Assembly (NCBI GenBank): GCA_900299195.1
Contig: OMIX01000029.1
Location: 1 to 38,310, forward strand
Direction of reading: 5' to 3'
Length of the DNA: 38,310 bases
DNA from: Deltaproteobacteria bacterium
GTDB lineage: Bacteria > Bdellovibrionota > FAC87 > UBA2466
Part shown: positions 7,193-15,481 of the stretch, piece by piece
Numbering within the stretch: position 1 is the first letter of the stretch
Layout of the letters: every line of letters starts with the position of its first letter
Made by a program: the position numbers and the translations under genes
Notes under the pieces: generated by a model
What the model was told of the DNA's origin: nothing
What the model saw: the letters and a program-made list of their open reading frames with translations, nothing else
Databases searched by the model: none

Positions 7193-7696
7193 ATGTCCGA
7201 GGGGTACGAAATTGTGGTGTGGATAATTCTCATTGTAGCCTCTATCACAGATCTACTATGGGGAAAAATCTATAACTACCTCACTCTGACTTCTTTGGGG
7301 AGCGGTGTTCTAGTCCGCTTTGCCCTCGAAGGGACGCCTTCTTTTGCTATCACACTTCCAGCGATAGTCACTGCCCTCTGTTTATTTTTTCCCCTGTACT
7401 ATTTAAAAACTTTAGCTGCGGGTGATGTAAAACTACTCATGGCCGTGGCTCCTTGGGCTAACTTTCAGTGGGTCATTCACCTAGCCATCACCACTATTTT
7501 GTTAGGAGCCCTGGTTGGCCTCTTTGTCTTATTAAAGAAAAAAGGGCTTAAGAAAAGTGCGCAATCCATGGGTGAAGCAGTCAAAGCCCCGACGCACTCT
7601 TTCAACCAAATGACTCGAATGCCCTTTGCCCCAGCTTTTTTGTGTTCACTATTATTTTTAAAAATCGCGGAGTTTAAAGGATGGTCGTTATTCTAA
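7193..7696 (+). CDS. cpaA: Prepilin peptidase of the Tad system (A24 family, TadV/CpaA)
   Basis: An inner-membrane aspartic protease that removes leader peptides from Flp and pseudopilins. At 167 residues it has only the peptidase core, without the methyltransferase half of PilD, as in TadV. The two catalytic Asp are Asp20 in SITDLLWGKIYN and Asp78 in LAAGDVKLL; the usual GxGD motif reads AAGD here. About five membrane helices are visible. AAGGGGG at 7181-7187 is the ribosome site; it could pair with CCCTT at 7164-7168 and so be partly masked. The 3' end overlaps the next gene by 16 bases. It has five likely substrates in this operon. Confidence 0.92.
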   Translation: MSEGYEIVVWIILIVASITDLLWGKIYNYLTLTSLGSGVLVRFALEGTPSFAITLPAIVTALCLFFPLYYLKTLAAGDVKLLMAVAPWANFQWVIHLAITTILLGALVGLFVLLKKKGLKKSAQSMGEAVKAPTHSFNQMTRMPFAPAFLCSLLFLKIAEFKGWSLF

Positions 7697-7914
7697 AAAA
7701 TCGAAAAGGCCAAACGACTATCGAATGGCTTATGCTCTTAGCAGCCTCATTCACGACGGGGTATTTTATTGTGACGGGACCCTTTGCAACTTTTACGTCA
7801 AATTTATTAACCCGAATTCGAATCTATACCAACAATATTGTCTTAAGGGGAGAGTCCGACGCGAAAGCTCCCTCCCCTTCGGAACCCAAAAGATTTCGAC
7901 CGGTGCATTTATGA
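7681..7914 (+). CDS. Small pilin-like protein with class III signal
   Basis: A 77-residue protein beginning with a basic leader and KG|QTTIEW, a prepilin-type cleavage motif with Glu at mature position 5 and Trp in place of the usual Tyr/Phe. One hydrophobic helix (LMLLAASFTTGYFIV) follows. The C-terminal 25 residues are Pro/Ser/Arg-rich. It overlaps the peptidase gene by 16 bases and its stop overlaps the next ATG (ATGA), indicating coupled translation. It is likely a minor pilin or pseudopilin that initiates or caps the Tad pilus. It is not a clear TadE because it is short and has no C-terminal globular domain. Confidence 0.8.
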   Translation: MVVILKNRKGQTTIEWLMLLAASFTTGYFIVTGPFATFTSNLLTRIRIYTNNIVLRGESDAKAPSPSEPKRFRPVHL

Positions 7915-8444
7915 AAAACAGGGGCTATAAAAAGTTAAATGAGAAAGGCCAATCAGCGATAGAGTTTATCGTGGTTGTCGTCGTGGTCTTTTTCTTTCTT
8001 CTTTTTTACCTAAGCTTCTCTATCACCTTAATCGCCAGTGAATATGTGGACTACGCCACCTTCATGGCCGCTCGGACCTACAAATCAGGAAACATCGACC
8101 GGGACAGCCAAGAAGAAGCCGCCAGAAGAGTTTTTAATCAATATATAGCCCCTTTAGATTCTGTTATCCGTTCACCGACGATTACTTTTTCGCCGGCTAA
8201 TGTCCCGAACCAGACCGAGGGAGTCACCGCTCAATATCAGGTCGACCTCTTTTATCTGCCGCCCGTATTCATCAAAGACGGATCGGCTCCCCCCAGTCGA
8301 CTCACTTTAAGCTCTCAATCTTTACTAGGACGAGATCCGTCCTTAACTGACTGTCTTAGTTTCTTTCAAAGATATTCAAATCAAATGGGTTTGAACATTG
8401 GAAATACGTTCTTAATTAACTTAATGGATGATAACGGATGCTGA
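7911..8444 (+). CDS. TadE-like pseudopilin
   Basis: A 177-residue protein with leader MKNRGYKKLNEKG and cleavage motif G|QSAIEF, then a strongly hydrophobic helix containing a run of Val and Phe. The remaining ~125 residues form an extracytoplasmic domain with EYVDYATFMAARTY, reminiscent of TadE-like sequences. A frame extends upstream to 7725, but the ATG at 7911 is chosen because it begins the class III leader and overlaps the previous stop (ATGA). Its stop overlaps the next ATG by 7 bases. TadE-type pseudopilins are processed like Flp and are needed for pilus assembly. Confidence 0.85.
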   Translation: MKNRGYKKLNEKGQSAIEFIVVVVVVFFFLLFYLSFSITLIASEYVDYATFMAARTYKSGNIDRDSQEEAARRVFNQYIAPLDSVIRSPTITFSPANVPNQTEGVTAQYQVDLFYLPPVFIKDGSAPPSRLTLSSQSLLGRDPSLTDCLSFFQRYSNQMGLNIGNTFLINLMDDNGC

Positions 8445-8797
8445 GAGTTAAGTTACAACTTAAAACCCGATTGAATCATCGGGGACAGGCCGTAGTAGAA
8501 ATGGCATTAGCTATGCCCTTTTTGATTTGGCTGATCTATTACACTCTGAATGCTTTTTATACCATCCACTCTTCTCATATCGCTCAAAAATATTCGGCCA
8601 TGAATTTATACCAACGGCTCAATAACAGGTCGAAGATTTCAGTAGATGACATAAATAGAACCGTGGTCAATCGAGAATTTATTGCAGTTCAATACATGGA
8701 GCCCGAAGCCAATCGTCCTCCGCAGCGAAAAATTATCGCTGGGCCCAATGCGGTTAACAATGTTGTCGGCATTTGCCGAGAACCGGGGTGCAACTAA
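8438..8797 (+). CDS. TadE/TadF-like pseudopilin
   Basis: A 119-residue protein with basic leader ending HRG|QAVVEMALAMPFLIW, a typical TadE/TadG opening, with one hydrophobic helix and a short extracytoplasmic domain containing two Cys near the C-terminus (ICREPGC). It overlaps the preceding pseudopilin gene by 7 bases, and the first CpaB gene begins one base after its stop. It probably works with the TadE-like protein at 7911 as a pseudopilin pair. Assignment to TadE versus TadF cannot be made by eye. Confidence 0.83.
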   Translation: MLRVKLQLKTRLNHRGQAVVEMALAMPFLIWLIYYTLNAFYTIHSSHIAQKYSAMNLYQRLNNRSKISVDDINRTVVNREFIAVQYMEPEANRPPQRKIIAGPNAVNNVVGICREPGCN

Positions 8798-8798
8798 T

Positions 8799-9749
8799 AT
8801 GGATAAGAAACGTGCCTTTTTAATCTCCGCTGTTTTTTTGAGTATCTCGATTTTTTTAATCATGGCTTACACCGATGCTTTACAAACTGAGCTCACAAAA
8901 ACATTCGGCCCTCCAGTGGGAGTGGTAGTCGCTAAAACTTCTATTCCTGAATATGGAATCATACGTCCTGAAATGCTTGAAGTAGCCCCTATGTTTAAAA
9001 ATTTTTTACAAACGCAAACGGTGAGCGTAGCGCTCGGCGATGACATTGCCGCTAAAAAAGCTATCAATGAAGTTGCTGGAAAAGCGGCCTACGTTCCTAT
9101 TTACGCTGGAGAGCAAATCACCCTGACGAAATTGGTTCATCAAGATGGAAAACCGGTTCTCGACAGACAGGTCGAGAAGAAAATGAGAGCAATCACCGTA
9201 GCTGTGAGTCCAGCCACCGGGGTAGGAAGATTGATTCGCCCGGGAAACAGAGTAGATATTCTGGGAAAGGTTAACTACGAAATCAATGGGGCTGAGCAGT
9301 TCGAAGTTAAAACCTTTTTTCAAAATATTTTAGTTCTGGCCACGGGAAAAAATCTTCAGAACTCGGTTCCCACTAAAGTTACCCGAGAGGTTTTGTCAGC
9401 GCTCGAAGCTCAATTCGAGGAGCAAAAAAGAAAAGATTTATACACCACCAACGTCGACTCTGGAACTAGCCGTCCAGATGACAATTACACTCATATGACG
9501 TTACAGCTCACCCCCGATGATGCTGACAAACTTCTTTTTTTACAAAGTAAAATAGGTGATGGCGGTTTGTACTACACCTTGAGAAACAGCGCTGACTCTA
9601 GTGTAGTTTCTTTAGAGACTACGATTCTAGATCAAGTTTTGGGGCCAGACAGTGAATTAGGTAGAAGCAGAGTAAAATTCACTCCGCCTCCACCGTTGAA
9701 GCCTAAATATTATGACTCAGTAGGAGATAAAATTGTTCCCAAATTTTGA
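8799..9749 (+). CDS. cpaB: Flp pilus assembly protein CpaB/RcpC (first copy)
   Basis: A 316-residue periplasmic protein anchored by one N-terminal helix (RAFLISAVFLSISIFLIMAY). The SAF domain at about 40-115 has the family pattern GVVVAKTSIPEYGIIRPEML and later IYAGEQITLTKL. The RcpC region carries MRAITVAVSPATGVGRLIRPGNRVD followed by the second half with LQLTPDDADKL. CpaB/RcpC proteins support the outer-membrane secretin, possibly binding cell wall. The ATG at 8799 is preferred over an upstream one because it begins the membrane anchor. It is 42% or so similar in layout to the next gene, with the same length and ending, so the pair is a tandem duplication (similarity judged by eye only). 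Confidence 0.9.
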   Translation: MDKKRAFLISAVFLSISIFLIMAYTDALQTELTKTFGPPVGVVVAKTSIPEYGIIRPEMLEVAPMFKNFLQTQTVSVALGDDIAAKKAINEVAGKAAYVPIYAGEQITLTKLVHQDGKPVLDRQVEKKMRAITVAVSPATGVGRLIRPGNRVDILGKVNYEINGAEQFEVKTFFQNILVLATGKNLQNSVPTKVTREVLSALEAQFEEQKRKDLYTTNVDSGTSRPDDNYTHMTLQLTPDDADKLLFLQSKIGDGGLYYTLRNSADSSVVSLETTILDQVLGPDSELGRSRVKFTPPPPLKPKYYDSVGDKIVPKF

Positions 9750-9761
9750 GGATATTTAACT

Positions 9762-10709
9762 ATGCAAGACCGACGCGCATTTTTAATTTCAGTCTCTTTC
9801 TCAGTTCTGGCGATGTATTTAGTGTATCAGTACATTTCGGGGGAAGAACAAAGACTATCGGAGATGTACAAAAAAACGGTCACCGTAGTACGCGCGAAAA
9901 GAGATATCCTTCAATATGGATCCATACGACCTACCGATGTGGAAACGATTTCGGTTCCTAAAGCCATAGCTCCTGAAGGAGCTATCGATATTAAAGAGGA
10001 TGCTTTTGATGCAGTAGCCGCTGTTCCGATCAGTCAGGGTGAATTTATTTTGGACAATAAACTCATCTCAAAAAATGTCTACTCTGGACTCGAATCGCAA
10101 ATTTCAAAAGAGAAACGAGCTATCAGTATTCCCGTGAATGTCAAAAGTGCCGTAGGCTATTTGCTCCGCCCCGGCAACAGGGTCGATTTGGCGGCCCATT
10201 TTGAATATTTATTACCCAAACCTGGAAGCAATGGAACCAAAAATGCCTCGGAGGTTAAAGTGTTTTTGCAAGATCTGCTGGTTCTCGCCTCTGGAAGAAC
10301 TATCCAGACGACTCCCCCGAAAGCCGTGGACCAAAACATCATCCGAAGCTTGCGCGGCCTCAAAGATGATTCTTTGAATAAACAAACCGAGGGAGAACTC
10401 CGAGAAGCGCTCAATTTTGCCAAGGAAGATAAAAACTATCAAACGGTAACACTGGAAGTGACCCCGCAACAAGCCCAAACCCTAGTTTACGTTCAAAGTT
10501 TGTATGGAGAATCTCTAACTTTACAACTTCGTCATTCCGACGATAGACAACTGGAAAGTCGTCAGCCCGCTAACTTAGCGAAAGTTATGGGACCTGAATC
10601 CTACCTTAATAAAGGAAATAAATTGCCCCCGCCCATCGCCATTCCTAAATATAAGTTTTTTGATTATGTCGGTGATTCTAGTGTTCCTGTTCCAGCGGGA
10701 GGACCCTAA
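9762..10709 (+). CDS. cpaB: Flp pilus assembly protein CpaB/RcpC (second copy)
   Basis: A 315-residue paralogue of the preceding protein. It starts MQDRRAFLISVSF, with an anchor helix, then the SAF domain (VTVVRAKRDILQYGSIRPTDV) and the RcpC signature KRAISIPVNVKSAVGYLLRPGNRVD. Both copies share the C-terminal pattern of a GPDS/GPES motif, a Pro-rich stretch and a YDSVGD/FDYVGD segment. It follows the first copy by 12 bases and precedes the secretin gene by 2 bases. The two may form a mixed periplasmic assembly or serve different substrates. Tad loci normally carry one copy, as far as I know. Confidence 0.9.
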   Translation: MQDRRAFLISVSFSVLAMYLVYQYISGEEQRLSEMYKKTVTVVRAKRDILQYGSIRPTDVETISVPKAIAPEGAIDIKEDAFDAVAAVPISQGEFILDNKLISKNVYSGLESQISKEKRAISIPVNVKSAVGYLLRPGNRVDLAAHFEYLLPKPGSNGTKNASEVKVFLQDLLVLASGRTIQTTPPKAVDQNIIRSLRGLKDDSLNKQTEGELREALNFAKEDKNYQTVTLEVTPQQAQTLVYVQSLYGESLTLQLRHSDDRQLESRQPANLAKVMGPESYLNKGNKLPPPIAIPKYKFFDYVGDSSVPVPAGGP

Positions 10710-10711
10710 GT

Positions 10712-12331
10712 ATGAAACTGAAATTTAAGTTGATATTTTTAACTTTGCTGTTCATGGGTGGCGTAAATCTTACCTTGATGAGTTTCACTCACCACCTCTG
10801 GGCTGCTGAAGAAGCTTCTGAGGATAACGAAGAGCCTAAGTCGATCAAAGGCAAAGATAAATCACTCACACTCTCGGAGGGAACTTCTCGACAACTTGAA
10901 TTTCCCTTCGACCTGGGAAAAGTGGATATCGGCAATGAAGCTCTATTTTCCTTTGTGCGATTTCAGAAAAACGGAAAAGATAGAATCATTCGTTTTGTCC
11001 CAAAAACCTCCGGGACAACCACCATGACAATTTATGATGCCGAAGACAACCCAAGAATCACCTATACCGTTAGAGTCACTCGTGAAGATCTGGGCCAAAT
11101 CATCTCGCAATTGGAAGAGCTTCTAGGTGATGTCGAGGGACTCAAAATCAAATCGGTGGGAGGAACTGTAATACTCGATGGAGAGATTCTTCTCCCGAAA
11201 GATATGATTCGAATCAATCGCGTCATTCAGGCACTAAGAGAGCGAGATCCAAAAACTAGAGATAAATCGACTCCCATTAGAAATCTAACCACCATTGGAA
11301 AAGTCACCATGAATATTCTTGCTGAGAGAATTGAAAGGGAAATTAATTCTCCTGAAATCACAGCCCGAGTGATCAACAACACCATTCTTCTTGAGGGAAC
11401 GGCTGAAGGCGATGCAGATGCCGACAGAGCTTTCGAAATAGCTAAAACTTACCTTCCCGACGTAGTGAAACCCAGTACCTCAGGGGAACTCTCAAGTGTT
11501 CAAGGACGACTTCAAGGAGGTGACGCTGGAGGAAGTCCCATTATTATCGATTTAATGCGAGTAAGACCCAGACAAGCAGCTCCCCCCAAACAGGACATCA
11601 AAATCACTATCAATTATGTCGAGCTCACTAATGAATACCAAAAAGCTTTCAACTTTCAATGGAGACCCCTGGCATCGGACCAAAGCTCAGCCACATTCGA
11701 TACCAGTTTGGGGGAGATCAGTGCCAACCTGATTGCAACGGTCACTGGACTTTTGCCCAAGCTAAACACGGATAAAAATCACCAACACGCAAGGGTTTTA
11801 AAACAACAGACTATTATTGTTGAAGACGGCTCAGACAAAGAAGCGGCTATCGACAGTTCTCTCGACATTTATACTCGGGTTGTGGACAACCAAGGAAACG
11901 CGCAACTCAGTCCAATTCAAGTTCAAAATTCCTTAAAAGTTCGAGCAGCCACTTTACCGGGATCGGATTCTATTTCTTTGGGTCTTCAGGTTAACCTAAC
12001 TTCGCTTGTAGGAACCGATAATGGGCAACCTATCGTTGCACGAAACTCCATGCAAACGAAAGTGAACATCAAAAATGGTGATTCCGCTGCACTCGGAGGT
12101 TATGGAATTGACAATGCCCTAGCGGGGTATAACCGAGATCCCCAGAGAACAGTTTCGACTGGAAACAACAGTGGAAATGCCTCACCCATTTTCAACTTCA
12201 ATCGTACGAAAGGATTTCGACACGACAAGCAACAATATGTCATTTTCGTCACTCCTGAAGTTCTAAGAACCGCTAGCGCAGGAACTGACGATATCACCCG
12301 TAAGTTTCGACTTAACGCTGGGGAAAGATAG
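10712..12331 (+). CDS. cpaC: Outer-membrane secretin CpaC/RcpA
   Basis: Forms the outer-membrane pore through which the Flp pilus emerges. Residues 1-32 are a signal peptide ending near LWAAEE. An acidic linker and the pilus/BON-like N-domains follow (LTLSEGTSRQLEFPFDLGKVDIGN, then GGTVILDGEI and NNTILLEGTAEGDADADRAFEIAK). The C-terminal half (about 285-525) is the secretin domain, with DIKITINYVELTNEYQKAFNF at its start and QYVIFVTPEVL near the end. GGGAGGA at 10699-10705 lies upstream of the ATG. Length 539 is usual. No pilotin or RcpB gene is seen nearby. Confidence 0.92.
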   Translation: MKLKFKLIFLTLLFMGGVNLTLMSFTHHLWAAEEASEDNEEPKSIKGKDKSLTLSEGTSRQLEFPFDLGKVDIGNEALFSFVRFQKNGKDRIIRFVPKTSGTTTMTIYDAEDNPRITYTVRVTREDLGQIISQLEELLGDVEGLKIKSVGGTVILDGEILLPKDMIRINRVIQALRERDPKTRDKSTPIRNLTTIGKVTMNILAERIEREINSPEITARVINNTILLEGTAEGDADADRAFEIAKTYLPDVVKPSTSGELSSVQGRLQGGDAGGSPIIIDLMRVRPRQAAPPKQDIKITINYVELTNEYQKAFNFQWRPLASDQSSATFDTSLGEISANLIATVTGLLPKLNTDKNHQHARVLKQQTIIVEDGSDKEAAIDSSLDIYTRVVDNQGNAQLSPIQVQNSLKVRAATLPGSDSISLGLQVNLTSLVGTDNGQPIVARNSMQTKVNIKNGDSAALGGYGIDNALAGYNRDPQRTVSTGNNSGNASPIFNFNRTKGFRHDKQQYVIFVTPEVLRTASAGTDDITRKFRLNAGER

Positions 12332-12341
12332 AGAGACTGGT

Positions 12342-14510
12342 ATGGCTAATGGATTTATCATCGCAGTTTTAGGGGGCAAAGGGGGCGTCGGTAAATCTAC
12401 GTTTGCGGTGAACTATGCTATCGCGACGAGCATCGACTCGAAATCAAAAGTTTTACTAGTGGATTTAGACCCGAAGGCCTGCGGAGACCTTGGGATGTTA
12501 ATGGGTACTAAGCCCAAGAGAACTTTACTTGAACTTGGCTCTCACGAAGGAAAATTCGATCCTAACTTGTTACAAAACTACGTTGCAGTTCACCCTTCGG
12601 GGATTCATTATCTTCCCAGTGTTCTAGAGCCTGAGCAAATCGGGTCGTTGGATCCTTCCCATGTTGGAAAAGGGCTGTCACTTCTAACTGGATTTTACAA
12701 TTACATTATCGTGGATTTAGGTTCCGATATCGATCCCTTGACCGTTAAAGCATTGGAAAATTCTTCCCTCATTTATGTACTTACCTTGCCCGAGATTTTG
12801 GTGCTTCATCACACGCGACGTATTATTGAAAAGGTTCAAAACTTATTATTTCCGCCAGAAATGATCAAGCTAGTGGTAAACCGTTTTAGTGCCACCAAAG
12901 GGATCTCACCTCAAATGATTCAAGGGAATCTTAAAAAACCCGTTTTGGGCGTCATTCCCGAAGACGAATTAACCACAGTAAACTCAATGACCAAAGCCCA
13001 ACCCTTAATTGTAGGAGCCCCTAGAACGGAAATCACCAAGAGTTACTTTTTTCTCGTTAGAAATATCCAGCAACAACAAATTCTCGAAAAACTTTCTCAG
13101 CTCAAAAAACCCTCTGACGCTATCTCTAGACTAGGAGGAAATAAAACTGCAACTGCCTCCAAACCTAGCGACAAAGCGCCCAGCATGGTGGTCTTCGATC
13201 GAAGCCAGATGAAAGATGAAAAACCAGCCGATCAATGGTCATCTTTAAAACAACGAATTCACAAACAGTTAATTGAAACCATGGATCTTAAAAAAGTAGA
13301 TACTGAAACCGGAAATGATCCCAGAAAAAAAGCTGTTTTAAGAGAAAAAACCAAAACCGTGGTCGTTGAACTTTTGGATAAAGAAGAACACCCCTTCAGA
13401 TCTCGAGATGAAATTCAAAAACTCGTCAAAGAAATTTTAGATGAAGCTTTAGAGTTAGGCCCTATCCAGGATCTTCTCAATGATGATTCCGTAAACGAAA
13501 TCATGGTTAACCGTAAAGATCAGATTTTTGTTGAGAGAAAGGGAAAGCTCGTTTTATCCAATACGACTTTTTCTGGGACGGCCCAGCTATTAGCCTGTAT
13601 CGAGAGAATAGTCACCTCTGTGGGGAGACGTATTGATGAAAAGCAACCCTATGTGGATGCTCGTCTTGTCGACGGTTCAAGGGTTCACGCCATTATTCCG
13701 CCACTTTCGATCCAAGGTCCTATGTTGACCATTCGGAAGTTTTCTAAAAGTCGTCTCACTTACAAAGATCTTGTGAAGTACGGATCAATGACCGAAGAGA
13801 TGGCCGACTTTCTTCGTTGTTGTATTGAGGCAAGACTCAATATCGTCATTTCCGGAGGTACCGGCTCTGGTAAAACCACCCTTCTCAACATCATGGCAGC
13901 TTTTATTCCCCCTGGAGAGCGCATTCTTACTGTAGAGGATTCGGCCGAATTACAACTTCCCCAAGAACACTGGGGACGCTTAGAGACTCGCCCCGCCAAC
14001 ATGGAAGGAAAAGGGGAAGTGACTATTCGGGATCTCGTAAGAAACACTTTGAGGATGAGACCTGACCGAATTGTCATCGGAGAGTGTCGAGCCGGGGAAG
14101 CTTTGGATATGCTTCAAGCGATGAATACCGGTCACGATGGGAGCATGACAACCGTGCACTCCAATACTCCTCGTGATGCCGTAGCCCGATTAGAAACCCT
14201 TTGCTTGATGGCGGGAATGGATCTTCCAGCCAAAGCCATACGGGAGCAAATTGCCTCTGCAGTTAATTTAATCATTCAGCAAACTCGTCTTGCAGATGGC
14301 TCAAGAAAAGTGACGAGCATTACGGAAGTGATTGGAATGCAGGGAGAAGTTGTGACCATGCAAGAAATATTTGGTTTCAGGAAAACTGGGATGGATAAGG
14401 ACCGTAAAGTGGTAGGGAAGTTTGTAGCTACTGGTTTTATTCCTAAATTTATCGACGAATTGGACCAACAAGGAATCAAAATTCCCAGAGGTATTTTTTC
14501 AGTAGGTTAA
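12342..14510 (+). CDS. MinD/CpaE-like and CpaF (TadA) ATPase fusion
   Basis: A 722-residue single chain. Residues 1 to about 245 are a MinD/ParA-type ATPase like CpaE/TadZ, with deviant Walker A KGGVGKST at 13-20, VDLDPKACGDLG and IIVDLGSDID. The N-terminal receiver-like domain of classic CpaE is absent. A Lys/Ser-rich linker (about 250-300) leads to a complete CpaF/TadA assembly ATPase: VNEIMVNRKDQIFVE near 384, Walker A GGTGSGKTT at 505-513 (Lys511), catalytic Glu in LTVEDSAEL, and Walker B with His motif in RIVIGECRAGEALDML and GSMTTVHSNTPRDA. Both halves keep their nucleotide motifs, so both look active. The frame has no stop or obvious frameshift at the join. In most Tad operons these are two genes. 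It would join localisation and motor functions. Confidence 0.93.
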   Translation: MANGFIIAVLGGKGGVGKSTFAVNYAIATSIDSKSKVLLVDLDPKACGDLGMLMGTKPKRTLLELGSHEGKFDPNLLQNYVAVHPSGIHYLPSVLEPEQIGSLDPSHVGKGLSLLTGFYNYIIVDLGSDIDPLTVKALENSSLIYVLTLPEILVLHHTRRIIEKVQNLLFPPEMIKLVVNRFSATKGISPQMIQGNLKKPVLGVIPEDELTTVNSMTKAQPLIVGAPRTEITKSYFFLVRNIQQQQILEKLSQLKKPSDAISRLGGNKTATASKPSDKAPSMVVFDRSQMKDEKPADQWSSLKQRIHKQLIETMDLKKVDTETGNDPRKKAVLREKTKTVVVELLDKEEHPFRSRDEIQKLVKEILDEALELGPIQDLLNDDSVNEIMVNRKDQIFVERKGKLVLSNTTFSGTAQLLACIERIVTSVGRRIDEKQPYVDARLVDGSRVHAIIPPLSIQGPMLTIRKFSKSRLTYKDLVKYGSMTEEMADFLRCCIEARLNIVISGGTGSGKTTLLNIMAAFIPPGERILTVEDSAELQLPQEHWGRLETRPANMEGKGEVTIRDLVRNTLRMRPDRIVIGECRAGEALDMLQAMNTGHDGSMTTVHSNTPRDAVARLETLCLMAGMDLPAKAIREQIASAVNLIIQQTRLADGSRKVTSITEVIGMQGEVVTMQEIFGFRKTGMDKDRKVVGKFVATGFIPKFIDELDQQGIKIPRGIFSVG

Positions 14511-14512
14511 TA

Positions 14513-15388
14513 ATGACAGCAACTCTTTACAAATTCTTGTCTATTGGATGGGTAGGTGGAGTTCTACTTGTGGGATTACTACTCAACGGAGAACAGCTCT
14601 ATGGTTGGGTAGGACAAAGATTTCGCTCAGAGCAAGATGAGATGCGACGGCTTTTAGATCTGATGTTTATTTCTATCACCCCCGAAAGATTAAATTTACT
14701 TTATTTTCTCTACCTGTTGGGATTGTTCGGACTTGCGATTCTTTTTTTCGCCCCTTCTGTCGGAGGAAGTGTTTTCTTTGGATTTTTATTTATATCCGTG
14801 GGTTGGACTTTTCCGAGAAGAGTTTTGACTCTCATGCATCGTCGCCGAATCAAAAAATTTGTTCTGCAAATGATCGATGGGCTTTCTCTCATGTCGAATG
14901 GGCTTCGTTCGGGACTTAACGTGCCTCAAGCGCTACAAATTGTAACCGAGGAGCTTCCCAATCCCATCTCTCAAGAATTTGCTCTGGTACTCTCTCAAAA
15001 CAAACTGGGTGTTACGTTGGAAGACGCCATGTCAAATCTATCAGTTCGAATGCCGGCCGATGACATTGAAATGTTTACCACTAGTGTCAATATTCTTAAG
15101 GAAACTGGGGGTAACTTAGCCGAAACTTTTGACACTATCTCCAATACGATTCGAGAGAGAATTAAAGTGGAATCAAAAATTTCAGCTATGGTCTCTCAAG
15201 GTGTAATGCAAGGAGTTATCGTTGTTCTCATGCCCTTTGCCCTAGCGGGAGTTCTCTATGCCGTGGATCCTGAGAGAATTTCTCCTATGTTTACTACGAT
15301 TCCAGGTTGGGCTCTGCTTCTATTGATGATGAGTTTGCAATTTCTGGGCGGGTTTACTATTTGGAAAATCGTTCAGATTAAAGTCTAA
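14513..15388 (+). CDS. tadB: Inner-membrane Tad platform protein TadB
   Basis: A 291-residue inner-membrane protein of the GspF/TadB type that anchors the pilus machine to the CpaF motor. Membrane helices lie near 9-27, 62-105, 235-255 and 268-287. The cytoplasmic GspF domain at about 115-235 has MIDGLSLMSNGLRSGLNVPQAL and ILKETGGNLAETFDTISNTIRER, both characteristic. The gene follows the fused ATPase by two bases. It is the last gene of the pilus operon; the usual partner TadC does not follow, so either TadB acts alone or TadC lies elsewhere. Confidence 0.9.
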   Translation: MTATLYKFLSIGWVGGVLLVGLLLNGEQLYGWVGQRFRSEQDEMRRLLDLMFISITPERLNLLYFLYLLGLFGLAILFFAPSVGGSVFFGFLFISVGWTFPRRVLTLMHRRRIKKFVLQMIDGLSLMSNGLRSGLNVPQALQIVTEELPNPISQEFALVLSQNKLGVTLEDAMSNLSVRMPADDIEMFTTSVNILKETGGNLAETFDTISNTIRERIKVESKISAMVSQGVMQGVIVVLMPFALAGVLYAVDPERISPMFTTIPGWALLLLMMSLQFLGGFTIWKIVQIKV

Positions 15389-15410
15389 ACGCGTCAATCA
15401 CCTCAAATTA

Positions 15411-15469
15411 ACTCGCTGCAGATATTATTTTTGAATACGTTTATCCCTGAATAAAATTCATTAGCGAGT
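15411..15469. repeat. Spaced inverted repeat ACTCGCT...AGCGAGT at the Rhs-like gene promoter
   Basis: Perfect 7-base arms at 15411-15417 and 15463-15469, separated by 45 bases (centres about 52 bp apart). The right arm abuts the TATAAT box. It could be a paired operator or chance. Confidence 0.3.
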
Positions 15470-15474
15470 ATAAT
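15446..15474 (+). promoter_or_regulatory. Promoter with perfect -10 for a leaderless mRNA
   Basis: TATAAT at 15469-15474, with only a weak -35 (CTGAAT at 15447-15452, 16-base spacing). Transcription would start near 15481-15482, which is the ATG itself. No ribosome site precedes the ATG. Confidence 0.5.
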
Positions 15475-15481
15475 AGTTAGA

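Noticed and set aside
12300-12345. Possible missing separate CpaE gene start or frameshift between secretin and fusion
   Set aside because: The fused frame begins with a normal ATG ten bases after the secretin stop and shows the MinD motif at once; no frame break is seen.
13760-14077. 105-codon minus-strand open frame
   Set aside because: It lies wholly inside the CpaF part of the fusion, whose frame carries all the motifs; the antisense product has no recognisable features.
15431-15457. TTGAAT...TAAAAT as an alternative promoter for the Rhs-like gene
   Set aside because: The spacer is 15 bases, shorter than the usual 16-18; the TATAAT at 15469 is the better match.
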